From: Dyadobacter alkalitolerans DSM 23607 | Lineage (GTDB): Bacteria; Bacteroidota; Bacteroidia; Cytophagales; Spirosomataceae | Reading direction: 5' to 3' | Assembly: GCF_000428845.1 (NCBI RefSeq) | Contig: NZ_AUAS01000004.1 | Location: 1 to 64,000 of the forward strand | Length of the DNA: 64,000 bases | In this document: piece by piece, positions 40,450-49,179 of the stretch | Layout: each line of letters starts with the position of its first letter | Numbering within the stretch: position 1 is the stretch's first letter | The notes under the pieces: generated by a model | Told to the model about the DNA's origin: nothing | The model's input: the letters and a program-made list of their open reading frames with translations, nothing else | Database searches by the model: none | Position numbers and translations under genes: made by a program

Positions 40450-42750
40450 ATGCTAACACAAAACCTTGGCTACCCGCGGATTGGTGGACAAAGACAACTC
40501 AAAAAAGCCTGTGAGCAATTCTGGGCAGGTAAGATCGATCTGGCTGAGCTTTACAATGTGGCTCAAAAGATCAAAGAAGAGAACTGGCAGACGCAGCTGG
40601 AAGCGGGCATCGACCTGATCCCCTGCAACGATTTCAGTTTCTATGACCAGACATTGGATACAAGCCTCTTACTAGGCGTCGTTCCGCAGCGTTATGAGGC
40701 AGTGCGCTCGCAGGCAACGGATAATGGAGAGCTGGATCTGTATTTTGCGATGGCGCGCGGATACCAAAAGAATGGTCTGGATATTACAGCCATGGAAATG
40801 ACCAAATGGCTGGACACGAACTACCATTACATTGTGCCCGAATTCAAAGCCGATCAGCAATTCCGCATCAACAACGAAAATATTTTCAACGAATATAACC
40901 AGGCCAAAGCACTGCTGGGAGCAAAAGCTAAGCCAGTGATCATCGGGCCGGTAAGCTATCTTTTGTTGGGTAAAGAAAAAGAGGCAGGGTTCGAGCGCAT
41001 TGAGCTTATCAGCAGCCTGGTTCCGGTCTATATTGAGATCATTAACCGCCTGGGCCAATCGGGTGCAACATGGATTCAGCTCGACGAGCCTTGCCTGGCT
41101 CTTGATCTTACCAAGAAAGAAAAGGAAGCATTTGAATTTGCCTACAAAACCATCGCCCAGCAGGTTAGCGGCGTGAAGATTTTGGTGGCTACCTATTTTG
41201 AAGCATTACTGGATAATACGAGCCTGGCCGTTGGCCTGCCGGTTGATGCATTGCATGTGGATCTGGTAAGGGCTCCGGAGCAATTGGAGGAAGTGCTTTC
41301 GCTGATTCCGGACCGCTTGATTTTATCCGTGGGCGTAGTAGACGGGCGTAACGTCTGGAAAAACGACTATGAAAAATCTTTGCAGCTGATCAATCGGACC
41401 GTCGATAAGTTGGGAGCAGATCGTGTTATCATTGCACCGTCCTGCTCACTGCTGCACAGCCCGATCGATCTGGAACTGGAAACGGCCATTGATCCGGAAA
41501 TCAAAAACTGGATGGCTTTTGCCAGGCAAAAATTGGTTGAGATCAATGCGCTAAGCCAGATTGCTGACGGAAATACAGAATTGTTAGCGGAAAATAAAGC
41601 AGCGATCGTAAGCAGAAGATCCTCGCAAAAAGTGCATAAGCAAGCCGTGAAAGACCGGGTGGCCGCTATCACGGATGCAGACGCAACGCGCAGTACGGCT
41701 TTTCCGGTGCGCCAGCAAATCCAGCGCGAGCGTTTCAACTTGCCCGCATTCCCGACAACGACCATTGGTTCATTCCCGCAAACAGACGATATTCGCCAGC
41801 TGCGCGCCAGGTTCAAAAAAGGCGATCTGACGCTCGCAGAATATGAAAATGCAATTGAACAGGCTACGATCGAAGCAATCCGCTGGCAGGAAGAAATCGG
41901 CTTAGATGTGTTGGTGCACGGTGAATTTGAGCGCAACGATATGGTCGAATACTTCGGCGAGCAGCTTGACGGGTTTTTATTTACAAAAAATGGTTGGGTT
42001 CAAAGCTATGGAAGCCGGTGTGTAAAGCCGCCGGTTATCTATGGCGACATCAGCCGTCCTGCTGATATGACGGTGCGGTGGAGCACATTTGCCGCTGCCC
42101 AAACCGACAAACCCATGAAAGGCATGTTGACCGGCCCGGTTACCATTTTGCAATGGTCGTTTGTACGCGATGACCAGCCGCGTGAGCAGACCAGCAACCA
42201 AATTGCGCTGGCGATTCACGATGAAGTGCTGGCGTTGGAAAAAGCCGGAATCGGCATTATCCAGATCGACGAGGCCGCCATCCGCGAGGGTTTGCCGCTC
42301 CGCAAAGCCAAGCGCCCGCATTACCTGGCATGGGCTGTGCGTGGATTCCGCATCACCGCCAGCGGCGTTCAGGACCGGACGCAGATCCATACCCACATGT
42401 GTTACAGTGAATTTAATGATATCATTGAACACATTGCCGCGATGGATGCCGATGTGATCACCATTGAAACATCCCGCTCGCAGATGGAGTTGTTGCAGGC
42501 ATTCGCGCATTTCGAATATCCAAACGAAATCGGGCCGGGCGTTTACGACATTCATTCTCCGCGCGTGCCAACCACAGAAGAAATGACCTCGCTGCTGGCC
42601 AAAGCGGCAGATCTGTTGCCCGCACAAAATCTTTGGGTTAACCCGGATTGCGGTTTGAAAACCCGTAAATGGCCTGAAACAAAAGCTGCTCTGGAAAATA
42701 TGGTAGCTGCTGCCAGACAGGCGCGGGAGCAAATTGCAACAGAAGTGTAA
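40450..42750 (+). CDS. metE: Cobalamin-independent methionine synthase MetE
   Basis: 766 residues, the full MetE length. N-terminal half starts TQNLGYPRIGGQRQLKKACEQFWAGKI; the catalytic C-terminal barrel begins FPTTTIGSFPQTDDIRQLRARFKKGDL. Zinc ligands are seen in HTHMCYSEFND (His, Cys), the Glu of ...TIETSRS and the Cys of NPDCGLKTRKWPE. It transfers the methyl group of 5-methyltetrahydropteroyl-triglutamate to homocysteine. Preceded by a cobalamin riboswitch and followed by an MTHFR-like gene that would supply its methyl donor. Confidence 0.95.
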   Translation: MLTQNLGYPRIGGQRQLKKACEQFWAGKIDLAELYNVAQKIKEENWQTQLEAGIDLIPCNDFSFYDQTLDTSLLLGVVPQRYEAVRSQATDNGELDLYFAMARGYQKNGLDITAMEMTKWLDTNYHYIVPEFKADQQFRINNENIFNEYNQAKALLGAKAKPVIIGPVSYLLLGKEKEAGFERIELISSLVPVYIEIINRLGQSGATWIQLDEPCLALDLTKKEKEAFEFAYKTIAQQVSGVKILVATYFEALLDNTSLAVGLPVDALHVDLVRAPEQLEEVLSLIPDRLILSVGVVDGRNVWKNDYEKSLQLINRTVDKLGADRVIIAPSCSLLHSPIDLELETAIDPEIKNWMAFARQKLVEINALSQIADGNTELLAENKAAIVSRRSSQKVHKQAVKDRVAAITDADATRSTAFPVRQQIQRERFNLPAFPTTTIGSFPQTDDIRQLRARFKKGDLTLAEYENAIEQATIEAIRWQEEIGLDVLVHGEFERNDMVEYFGEQLDGFLFTKNGWVQSYGSRCVKPPVIYGDISRPADMTVRWSTFAAAQTDKPMKGMLTGPVTILQWSFVRDDQPREQTSNQIALAIHDEVLALEKAGIGIIQIDEAAIREGLPLRKAKRPHYLAWAVRGFRITASGVQDRTQIHTHMCYSEFNDIIEHIAAMDADVITIETSRSQMELLQAFAHFEYPNEIGPGVYDIHSPRVPTTEEMTSLLAKAADLLPAQNLWVNPDCGLKTRKWPETKAALENMVAAARQAREQIATEV

Positions 42751-42851
42751 ATCAAAATCAGGAAGGGCGGGCATTCCATTACGGGCATTCCATTATATAT
42801 TTGAACAAAAAAATAAAAAAGCAGCAAGGAGCCGTATTCAAACTACCATTT

Positions 42852-43784
42852 ATGTTTTTAGAAAAGATCAAATCCAGACAGTCCGGTGTAATGCTTTACG
42901 GCATCACTCCTCCAAAGGCAGGCACAACCCCTGAGCGGGTTGCAGAAATCGCAGATAAAACAATTGCCCGCCTTTCGTCCCTGGATATCGATGCACTCGT
43001 CGTATATGACGTACAAGATGAATCTGCCAGGACGAATCAGGAAAGGCCGTTCCCATTTATCAATGCGATGGATCCCCTTGATTTTGCCTCTGAACATCTG
43101 GGTAGTTTGAATGTTCCTAAAATCATTTACCGGCCCGCAGGTAAATTTACCAATGCAGAATTAACAGATTGGCTTGAAAAGCTGCATCAGCAGACATTTT
43201 ATCCCGTTTTTGTAGGCGTGCCCGCGCCGGATTTTCAGGTGAAGACCAGTCTTTCGGAAGCCTACAAAATTTGGGAAAAGCACAAGGTTACATCCGTTAT
43301 CGGAGCAGTGACCATTCCGGAAAGACATCATGTATTAAAGGATGAGGATGTAAGGATACTCGACAAAATGAGCAGCGGCGTTTCTTATTTCATATCCCAA
43401 TGTGTCTTTGATCTGGATTATGCAAAGCAGCTTATCGCGGACCTTTCGGCCAGCTGCAAAAGCAAGCAGACAGACCCGCCAACGATCATCTTTACAATCA
43501 CAGCCTGCGGATCTGCCAAAACGCTCGATTTTATGGAGTGGCTGGGCATTCACTTGCCTGCCCAGGTAAAGGAAGATCTCCGTCAGGCAGACGATATGCT
43601 TGAAAGGTCCGTGGAAATATGCCTTGAAATCGCCTCGGAGCTTACCGCGTTTTGCATGGAACACGCAATTCCCTTTGGCTTCAATATTGAAAGTGTCGCA
43701 ATCCGTAAAGCGGAGATTGAAGCTTCTATTGATATGGCATCTGCAATAAATCAATTGCTTAGGGATGCAGGATTAAGGAATTAA
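42852..43784 (+). CDS. Methylenetetrahydrofolate reductase-like protein
   Basis: ATG 42852 (MFLEKIKSRQSG) gives 310 residues; the frame is open from 42801. A TIM-barrel of MTHFR type: GVMLYGITPPKAGTTPERVAEIADKTIARLSSLDIDALVVYDVQDES, then VTSVIGAVTIPERHH, SGVSYFISQCVFDLDYAKQLI and IIFTITACGSAKTLDFMEWLGI. The Phe-x-Ser/Gln-Gln-Cys-Val-Phe block corresponds to the MTHFR ...ItQ.fFd... block. It diverges from classical MetF. Downstream of metE by 101 bp, probably in the same B12-controlled transcript, making 5-methyl-THF for MetE. Confidence 0.75.
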   Translation: MFLEKIKSRQSGVMLYGITPPKAGTTPERVAEIADKTIARLSSLDIDALVVYDVQDESARTNQERPFPFINAMDPLDFASEHLGSLNVPKIIYRPAGKFTNAELTDWLEKLHQQTFYPVFVGVPAPDFQVKTSLSEAYKIWEKHKVTSVIGAVTIPERHHVLKDEDVRILDKMSSGVSYFISQCVFDLDYAKQLIADLSASCKSKQTDPPTIIFTITACGSAKTLDFMEWLGIHLPAQVKEDLRQADDMLERSVEICLEIASELTAFCMEHAIPFGFNIESVAIRKAEIEASIDMASAINQLLRDAGLRN

Positions 43785-43848
43785 AAACGGTAAACAGTTT
43801 TGCCGATATTCCGGCTGGCAATGAAATTCCGTATTTCGGCTAAAAGGC

Positions 43849-44256
43849 TCAGGCCCTGGTCTTGAAACAAATGCTGACGGATTGAGCTATTTCAATATAT
43901 CCTTCAAAAACAACCGGTTTTACAATGTAGGCATTCACTCCCTGATCGTAGCAATGCCTGATCAGCTCCGCATTGGAGCTCGTGGAGACGATGATCACCG
44001 GGATGTGCCTGCATAAGGGGTCGCTCTTTATCCTTTTCAAAGCTTCCAGCCCCGTGAGCCGGGGCATATTCATGTCCATTAATATCAATGCGGGCTGTTC
44101 GGGCAAGTTGTTGGCAAGCGCATCCAGCAGCAACTGGCCGTCAACGAACTCTTGTACTTCTATGTCTTGGATTACGTTTTCCAGCGCTTCCCGCAGAAGC
44201 ATCCGGTCATCGGAGTCATCGTCGACAATATATACGGTTTTCTTAGCCAGCATCAT
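43849..44256 (-). CDS. Single-domain response regulator (CheY-like)
   Basis: 135 residues, a REC domain only. Acidic cluster VDDDSDD near residues 10-16, phosphoacceptor Asp in LILMDMNMPRLTG, Thr/Ser in IIVSTSS, and Lys in YIVKPV. The type resembles Rcp1-like regulators paired with phytochrome or PAS kinases in Bacteroidota. No kinase gene is adjacent, so the partner is unknown. Start could be 44256 or 44253. Confidence 0.85.
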   Translation of the reverse strand: MMLAKKTVYIVDDDSDDRMLLREALENVIQDIEVQEFVDGQLLLDALANNLPEQPALILMDMNMPRLTGLEALKRIKSDPLCRHIPVIIVSTSSNAELIRHCYDQGVNAYIVKPVVFEGYIEIAQSVSICFKTRA

Positions 44257-44474
44257 CTTAATACGTTATCGATCTCTTGCAATCCCCTTGGCAGGAGATA
44301 TCGTCAGGGCTCTCGTTGTCCTTTTTTGAGGTATAATTTGAGCCAAATTACGCACTAATATGGCAACAACAAACCAAAACCGGTCTGACAAGGCTTTCTC
44401 AATGCAGACCGGTCTCATTAAATGCCACTTGCGAAAACAAAGAAATGATCCGCCCGCGGCCCGTTATTTTCAAA

Positions 44475-45413
44475 TCACCTGCTTTTGCCGAAGAACTTTT
44501 GCTTGGGACTATCTTTTTTGATGAAGCCTTTTACGGCCTCGGCCAGCTCGATGGGGTAGTCAGATTCTATGATCGAGGCGCCATCTTTTGCAATGGAAAT
44601 GTAGGCGGCTTTGCGCTCCTCGGCGCTTTTGAGTTTGTCGTAGGAAGAGGCGGCTGAGATCATCGCCATCGCGCCGGCTTTGTTGAGCAAACTGTAAAGC
44701 TCCTGGTTGTCGGGCTTTACGGTGGGGCCAATGTAGGCGATCAGTTGGGTGAAGGGGATGCCAGCTTTCTGATAACTTTCAAATTCTGCTTTGGTTTTGA
44801 TGAATGCCGAAAATGTACTGTTAGGGTTGTTTTTTAAATAAAACGCAGCCTCTTCGGGCTTATGGACGGTCATCATGACAAATGCATCAGCTTTGTGTTT
44901 GCGGATCAGTGCAGCAGTCATTTCCAGGGGGACATCCTTGTGGTCCAGGTTCAGGATCGTTTTTCCGCGGCCCCATTCAATGACTTCACTTAATGTCGGG
45001 ATCGGAAAATCGGTCACATTACCTTCGGCATCTTTCAGCCTGAATTGTTTGAGCTCGGCGTAAGTGTAATCTGAGAGTTTGCCTTTCCCCGTCGTAGTCC
45101 GGTCCAGCGTAGCGTCGTGCATGAGCACCATGACGCTGTCTTTGGTAAGCCGCGGATCGATCTCGAAAAATGCAGGCGTATGTTTTAATGTATTTTCAAA
45201 AGTCGCAATCGAATTTTCGGGAAAACCTTTCACCATTCCGCCCCGATGGCCGGCAATAAGCAGCACATCATTTCCGGTGTATTTAAAAAACGCATGCAGG
45301 TCCCTGGCACTTTTCAATCTAAGCACATTCATTTGATCCTGACCATTCACCGCACTTATCGCCCCAAGAAGAAACAAGCCGGTTACAGCAGAAAATAAAA
45401 AAGACTTTTTCAT
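44475..45413 (-). CDS. Glycerophosphodiester phosphodiesterase, exported
   Basis: 312 residues with signal peptide ending SAVNGQD. GDPD family motifs are visible: AGHRGGMVKGFPENSIATFENTL, FFEIDPRLTKDSVMVLMHDATLDRTTTGKG and the later LNLDHKD. These hold the catalytic His pair and metal-binding Glu/Asp of GlpQ/UgpQ enzymes, which release glycerol-3-phosphate from deacylated phospholipids. Likely periplasmic. No operon partners. Confidence 0.88.
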   Translation of the reverse strand: MKKSFLFSAVTGLFLLGAISAVNGQDQMNVLRLKSARDLHAFFKYTGNDVLLIAGHRGGMVKGFPENSIATFENTLKHTPAFFEIDPRLTKDSVMVLMHDATLDRTTTGKGKLSDYTYAELKQFRLKDAEGNVTDFPIPTLSEVIEWGRGKTILNLDHKDVPLEMTAALIRKHKADAFVMMTVHKPEEAAFYLKNNPNSTFSAFIKTKAEFESYQKAGIPFTQLIAYIGPTVKPDNQELYSLLNKAGAMAMISAASSYDKLKSAEERKAAYISIAKDGASIIESDYPIELAEAVKGFIKKDSPKQKFFGKSR

Positions 45414-45614
45414 AAAAATGGGTTTAGTAGACTATTGTGTAAAACAAAGTCGTGAATGTAGTGCCGTTTCCCGAGTTCCTATATTAAATTTTGGTAACCT
45501 TTCCTTCTGGCACAGTGAATGTCACCCGTAGAGGGGTTTTGGAACCGATTGGCAAAGTTTTAATACAGAAACCCGTATTAAGAATTGATTTATTCATTAC
45601 AAAACTTCATTAAC

Positions 45615-46514
45615 ATGTCTGAAACAACCAAAGCATCGCTTCAAAATCCACTCACCAAGTATCCCAAGCCACCATTTAACAAGCAGCCCCAGCAAGTGCC
45701 GGGCCTGGCTTCCCAAATGGACCCCAAGCCTGACCACGGCGAAAACAGCTACAAAGGATCCGGACGCCTCGCGGGCAGAAAGGCCCTGATCACAGGCGGC
45801 GATTCCGGGATCGGGCGTGCAGCAGCGATTGCCTACGCACGTGAAGGAGCTGACGTGGCCATTAATTATTTGCCCCAGGAGCAATCTGATGCCGACGAAG
45901 TGATCGCGCTCATTGAAGCCGAGGGCAGGAAAGGATATGCCATTCCGGGTGATATAACCCAGGAATCCTTTTGCCAGGAGCTTGTAGCGCAGGCGGTCCA
46001 GCAATTGGGAGGCCTGGATATCCTGGTTAATAATGCAGGCCACCAGCAGGCGGTGGATTCTTTGCTCGACATTACATCCGAAGGATTTGATGCTACGATT
46101 AAAACCAACATTTATGCGCCGTTCTGGATTACAAAGGCTGCATTGCCGCATCTGGCAGAAGGCTCCGTGATTATTGCTACTTCATCGGTCCAGGCTTATG
46201 ATCCGTCTGAAAATCTGTTTGATTATGCCCAAACCAAGGCAGCCAATGTGGCTTATGTCAAGTCGCTGGCCAAGCAGCTCGGGCCTAAGGGGATCCGGGT
46301 AAATGGCGTTGCGCCGGGACCCGTATGGACTCCGTTGCAGGTGAGTGGTGGACAGCCACAGGATAAGATCGTGGAATTTGGGGAAGCTACGCCCCTGGGA
46401 AGACCAGGCCAGCCAGCCGAGCTTGCATCCATTTTCGTGCAGCTTGCAGATGCGGAGGCCAGCTATGCAACCGGACAAATTTACGGAGCCGCAGGTGGTG
46501 GCGGGCATCCATAA
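45615..46514 (+). CDS. Short-chain dehydrogenase/reductase (YhxC/YhdG type)
   Basis: ATG 45615 gives 299 residues. An N-terminal Pro/Gln-rich extension (NPLTKYPKPPFNKQPQQVPGLASQMDPKPDHGENSYKGSGRL) is typical of a stress-related SDR subgroup. The Rossmann motif is TGGDSGIGRA, active site Ser in ATSSVQAYDPS, and YAQTKAAN carries Tyr-x-x-x-Lys. NAD(P)-dependent; substrate unknown. Confidence 0.88.
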   Translation: MSETTKASLQNPLTKYPKPPFNKQPQQVPGLASQMDPKPDHGENSYKGSGRLAGRKALITGGDSGIGRAAAIAYAREGADVAINYLPQEQSDADEVIALIEAEGRKGYAIPGDITQESFCQELVAQAVQQLGGLDILVNNAGHQQAVDSLLDITSEGFDATIKTNIYAPFWITKAALPHLAEGSVIIATSSVQAYDPSENLFDYAQTKAANVAYVKSLAKQLGPKGIRVNGVAPGPVWTPLQVSGGQPQDKIVEFGEATPLGRPGQPAELASIFVQLADAEASYATGQIYGAAGGGGHP

Positions 46515-46518
46515 TGCG

Positions 46519-46526
46519 TAGCTTTG
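46519..46526 (+). promoter_or_regulatory. Likely -7 box of the GNAT-nitrilase gene
   Basis: TAGCTTTG, exact match to TAnnTTTG and the same octamer as at metE, 34 bp before ATG 46560. No clear -33 element. Confidence 0.4.
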
Positions 46527-46559
46527 CGCATAGTGTAGAAAAACCGCAATAAAAAACGA

Positions 46560-48149
46560 ATGGAAACGAATAAGGACTTTAAGTCGATTGAGAATATTGA
46601 ATTGGTTTTTCTGAAACCGGAAGACTACGAGGAGATCAAAGAAATGATGATAGAAACCTATTCCAGTATGCCTAACGCATACTGGAAAGAACATCACATT
46701 AAAACGTTGATCACCATTTTTCACGAGGGCCAGGTAGGCATCAGGGTAGATAACGAGCTGGCCGGATGTGCATTATCGATCATTGTAGACTATGATAAAG
46801 TTGACTCTAAACATACGTATAGGGAAATAACCGGAAATTATAGTTTCAAGACGCATACCAATAAAGGCGATGTGTTGTACGGGATCGATGTGTTCATCCG
46901 CCCCAAGTATCGTGGCCTGCGGCTGGGAAGACGATTATATGATTACAGGAAAGAACTTTGCGAGAAATTGAACCTAAAAGGAATCGTATTCGGCGGCCGT
47001 ATCCCAAACTACCACCAATATTCCGACACAATCTCTCCCAAAGAATACATTGAAAAGGTAAGAAATAAGGACATTCACGATCCTGTCTTGAATTTCCAGC
47101 TGTCCAACGACTTTCATCCGGCGAGGATATTACAAGGATATCTGGAAGGCGACAAGGATTCCAATGAGTACGCCGTGCTGCTCGAATGGGATAATGTCTA
47201 TTATGAAAAGAGCTCGGACCAGGCTGCATTTACAAAGTCGATCATCCGGCTAGGATTGATACAATGGCAAATGCGCTTGTATAGCGACTTTGATGAGCTG
47301 ATGCAGCAGGTTGAATATTTCGTGGATGCAGTATCGGGTTACCGATGTGATTTTGCGCTGTTCCCCGAGTTCTTCAATGCGCCTTTGATGTCTGATTACA
47401 ATCACTTATCCGAACCGGACGCGATCAGGAAGCTGGCCGAATACACGGAGAAAATCGTTTCCCGGTTCTCTGAGCTGGCTATCTCCTATAACATCAACAT
47501 CATAACCGGAAGCATGCCGGAAGTGGTTGACAACAGCCTTTATAATGTGGGTTATTTGTGTAAAAGGGATGGCGGCATTGAGCGCTTCGAGAAGTTGCAC
47601 GTCACCCCGGATGAAGCCAAGGTATGGGGAATGCAGGGTGGAAACACGATAAAAACATTCAATACAGACTGTGGAAAGATCGGGATCCTGATTTGCTATG
47701 ATGTCGAATTCCCTGAACTAAGCCGCATTTTGGCAGACGAGGGGATGAACATTTTGTTTGTACCATTCCTGACCGATACCCAAAACGGATATTCCAGGGT
47801 AAGAAACTGTGCGCAGGCCAGGGCCATCGAAAATGAGTGCTATGTTGCCATTGCAGGCAGCGTGGGCAACTTGCCCAAAGTGCATAACATGGACATTCAA
47901 TATGCCCAATCCATGGTGTTTACGCCCTGCGATTTTTCTTTTCCTACCAACGGGATCAAAGCTGAAGCAACGCCCAATACCGAAATGATCCTGATCGCCG
48001 ATGTCGATATCGATATGTTGAGGGAATTAAATCAATTTGGAAGTGTCCGGAATTTGAAAGACAGAAGATCAGATATTTATACGCTCGTTCGGAATCACGA
48101 AAGCCAGAAAAATAGTTTGGCCGCAGGAAATCCCAAAGAACACATTTAA
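46560..48149 (+). CDS. GNAT acetyltransferase-nitrilase fusion (carbon-nitrogen hydrolase)
   Basis: 529 residues in two domains. Residues about 15-195 are GNAT-like: LYGIDVFIRPKYRGLRLGRRLYDYRKELCEKL holds the acetyl-CoA-binding Arg-Gly-x-x-x-Gly turn. Residues about 225-515 are a carbon-nitrogen hydrolase with catalytic Glu270 (LFPEFF), Lys345 (FEKLHVTPDE) and Cys379 (GILICYDVEFPE). The fused form is known in several phyla. Substrate is unknown; such enzymes cleave amide or nitrile bonds. Followed 22 bp later by a hexapeptide acetyltransferase. Confidence 0.88.
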   Translation: METNKDFKSIENIELVFLKPEDYEEIKEMMIETYSSMPNAYWKEHHIKTLITIFHEGQVGIRVDNELAGCALSIIVDYDKVDSKHTYREITGNYSFKTHTNKGDVLYGIDVFIRPKYRGLRLGRRLYDYRKELCEKLNLKGIVFGGRIPNYHQYSDTISPKEYIEKVRNKDIHDPVLNFQLSNDFHPARILQGYLEGDKDSNEYAVLLEWDNVYYEKSSDQAAFTKSIIRLGLIQWQMRLYSDFDELMQQVEYFVDAVSGYRCDFALFPEFFNAPLMSDYNHLSEPDAIRKLAEYTEKIVSRFSELAISYNINIITGSMPEVVDNSLYNVGYLCKRDGGIERFEKLHVTPDEAKVWGMQGGNTIKTFNTDCGKIGILICYDVEFPELSRILADEGMNILFVPFLTDTQNGYSRVRNCAQARAIENECYVAIAGSVGNLPKVHNMDIQYAQSMVFTPCDFSFPTNGIKAEATPNTEMILIADVDIDMLRELNQFGSVRNLKDRRSDIYTLVRNHESQKNSLAAGNPKEHI

Positions 48150-48171
48150 TGCTATTGTAATTAATTGCCGC

Positions 48172-48753
48172 ATGAAAACTGAGAAACAGAAAATGCTCGA
48201 TGGCGAGCTCTACGTCGCTTTGGACCCGGAACTGACCCAGGAACGCACCCAGACACGCTTGTTGCTGCTGGAATTAAATGCCGGTCGGGAAGATGAGCCG
48301 GAGAAAAGGGCTGCTATTTTAAAGCAATTAATTCCGAACGCCGGCGCTAACCTTTGGCTGCAACCGCCGTTTTATTGCGACTATGGAAGCAACATTATCG
48401 TTGGCGACAGTGTTTTCTTCAACTTCAATTGTGTCGTGCTCGACGTCACTTACGTGCGTATTGGAAGCCGTACGCTTTTTGGGCCTAATGTTCAGATTTA
48501 CACCGCGACGCATCCCATCGATCATGTTACCAGGGCTTCCGGCGTCGAATCGGCGAAACCTATTACGATTGGAGAGGATGTATGGATAGGGGGCAGCGCT
48601 GTTATCAATCCTGGTGTGACGATTGGCGACCGGACCATTATCGGTGCCGGCAGCGTGGTCACCAAGGATATTCCCGCAGACGTATTTGCGGCCGGTAATC
48701 CCTGCCGCGTTATCCGGTCGCTTACGGTAAATGACTCCCGGGACACGGATTAG
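48172..48753 (+). CDS. Maltose/galactoside O-acetyltransferase-like (hexapeptide repeat)
   Basis: 193 residues. N-terminal mac domain (KTEKQKMLDGELYVALDPELTQERTQTRLLLLELN), then a left-handed beta-helix of hexapeptides: YGSNIIVGDSVFFNFNCVVLDVTYVRIGSRTLFGPNVQIYTATHPID contains the catalytic His of ATHPID. The end IGEDVWIGGSAVINPGVTIGDRTIIGAGSVVTKDIPADVFAAGNPCRVIR is typical. Acetyl-CoA dependent. Stop overlaps the convergent gene by 4 bp. Confidence 0.92.
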   Translation: MKTEKQKMLDGELYVALDPELTQERTQTRLLLLELNAGREDEPEKRAAILKQLIPNAGANLWLQPPFYCDYGSNIIVGDSVFFNFNCVVLDVTYVRIGSRTLFGPNVQIYTATHPIDHVTRASGVESAKPITIGEDVWIGGSAVINPGVTIGDRTIIGAGSVVTKDIPADVFAAGNPCRVIRSLTVNDSRDTD

Positions 48754-49148
48754 AAAGGCGACTTCCTGAATGATACTGCCCCGTTTTGATCCTTTGTGTA
48801 AACCGCATAGCAGTTATCATTATACTGAGGGTCAAAACTGGGATTTGCTGCATTAAGGGTTTTAGGAAATGGTTTGGATGCATCAAAAAAGTAGACCGTA
48901 GTGGTGCCATATTTCGTGTAAGGCATCATATCGCCATATTTTTGCATTTCATCAAAAACAGGCCCCTCAACCGATGCAGCATAAATTCTGATAATAGGAC
49001 CCTGGTTGTTTTCATTCCGGAATGTGGCGACTTCCGTAAAATTCCCTTTTAGATCATCCACAGTCGGCTGCGAGGTCGAATCGTAGATAATGTAACCGAT
49101 CACAGCAATGATCAATATGAGAAAAATGTATTTTTTGTTTTGAATCAT
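48750..49148 (-). CDS. Unrecognised single-pass membrane protein
   Basis: 132 residues. N-terminal helix at about 7-24 (YIFLILIIAVIGYIIYDS), then a soluble extracytoplasmic domain of about 105 residues with aromatic content (YGDMMPYTKYGTTTVYFFDASKPFP). No catalytic motif recognised. It lies 31 bp downstream of the Hsp70-like gene on the same strand and may be cotranscribed. Confidence 0.6.
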   Translation of the reverse strand: MIQNKKYIFLILIIAVIGYIIYDSTSQPTVDDLKGNFTEVATFRNENNQGPIIRIYAASVEGPVFDEMQKYGDMMPYTKYGTTTVYFFDASKPFPKTLNAANPSFDPQYNDNCYAVYTKDQNGAVSFRKSPF

Positions 49149-49179
49149 GATCGGTTACTAAATAATAAAACCCTGCAAA

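Noticed and set aside
43007..43013. Half site TGACGTA in the MTHFR-like gene
   Set aside because: Single half without the opposing arm and inside a coding region. A 7-mer is expected by chance several times in 64 kb.
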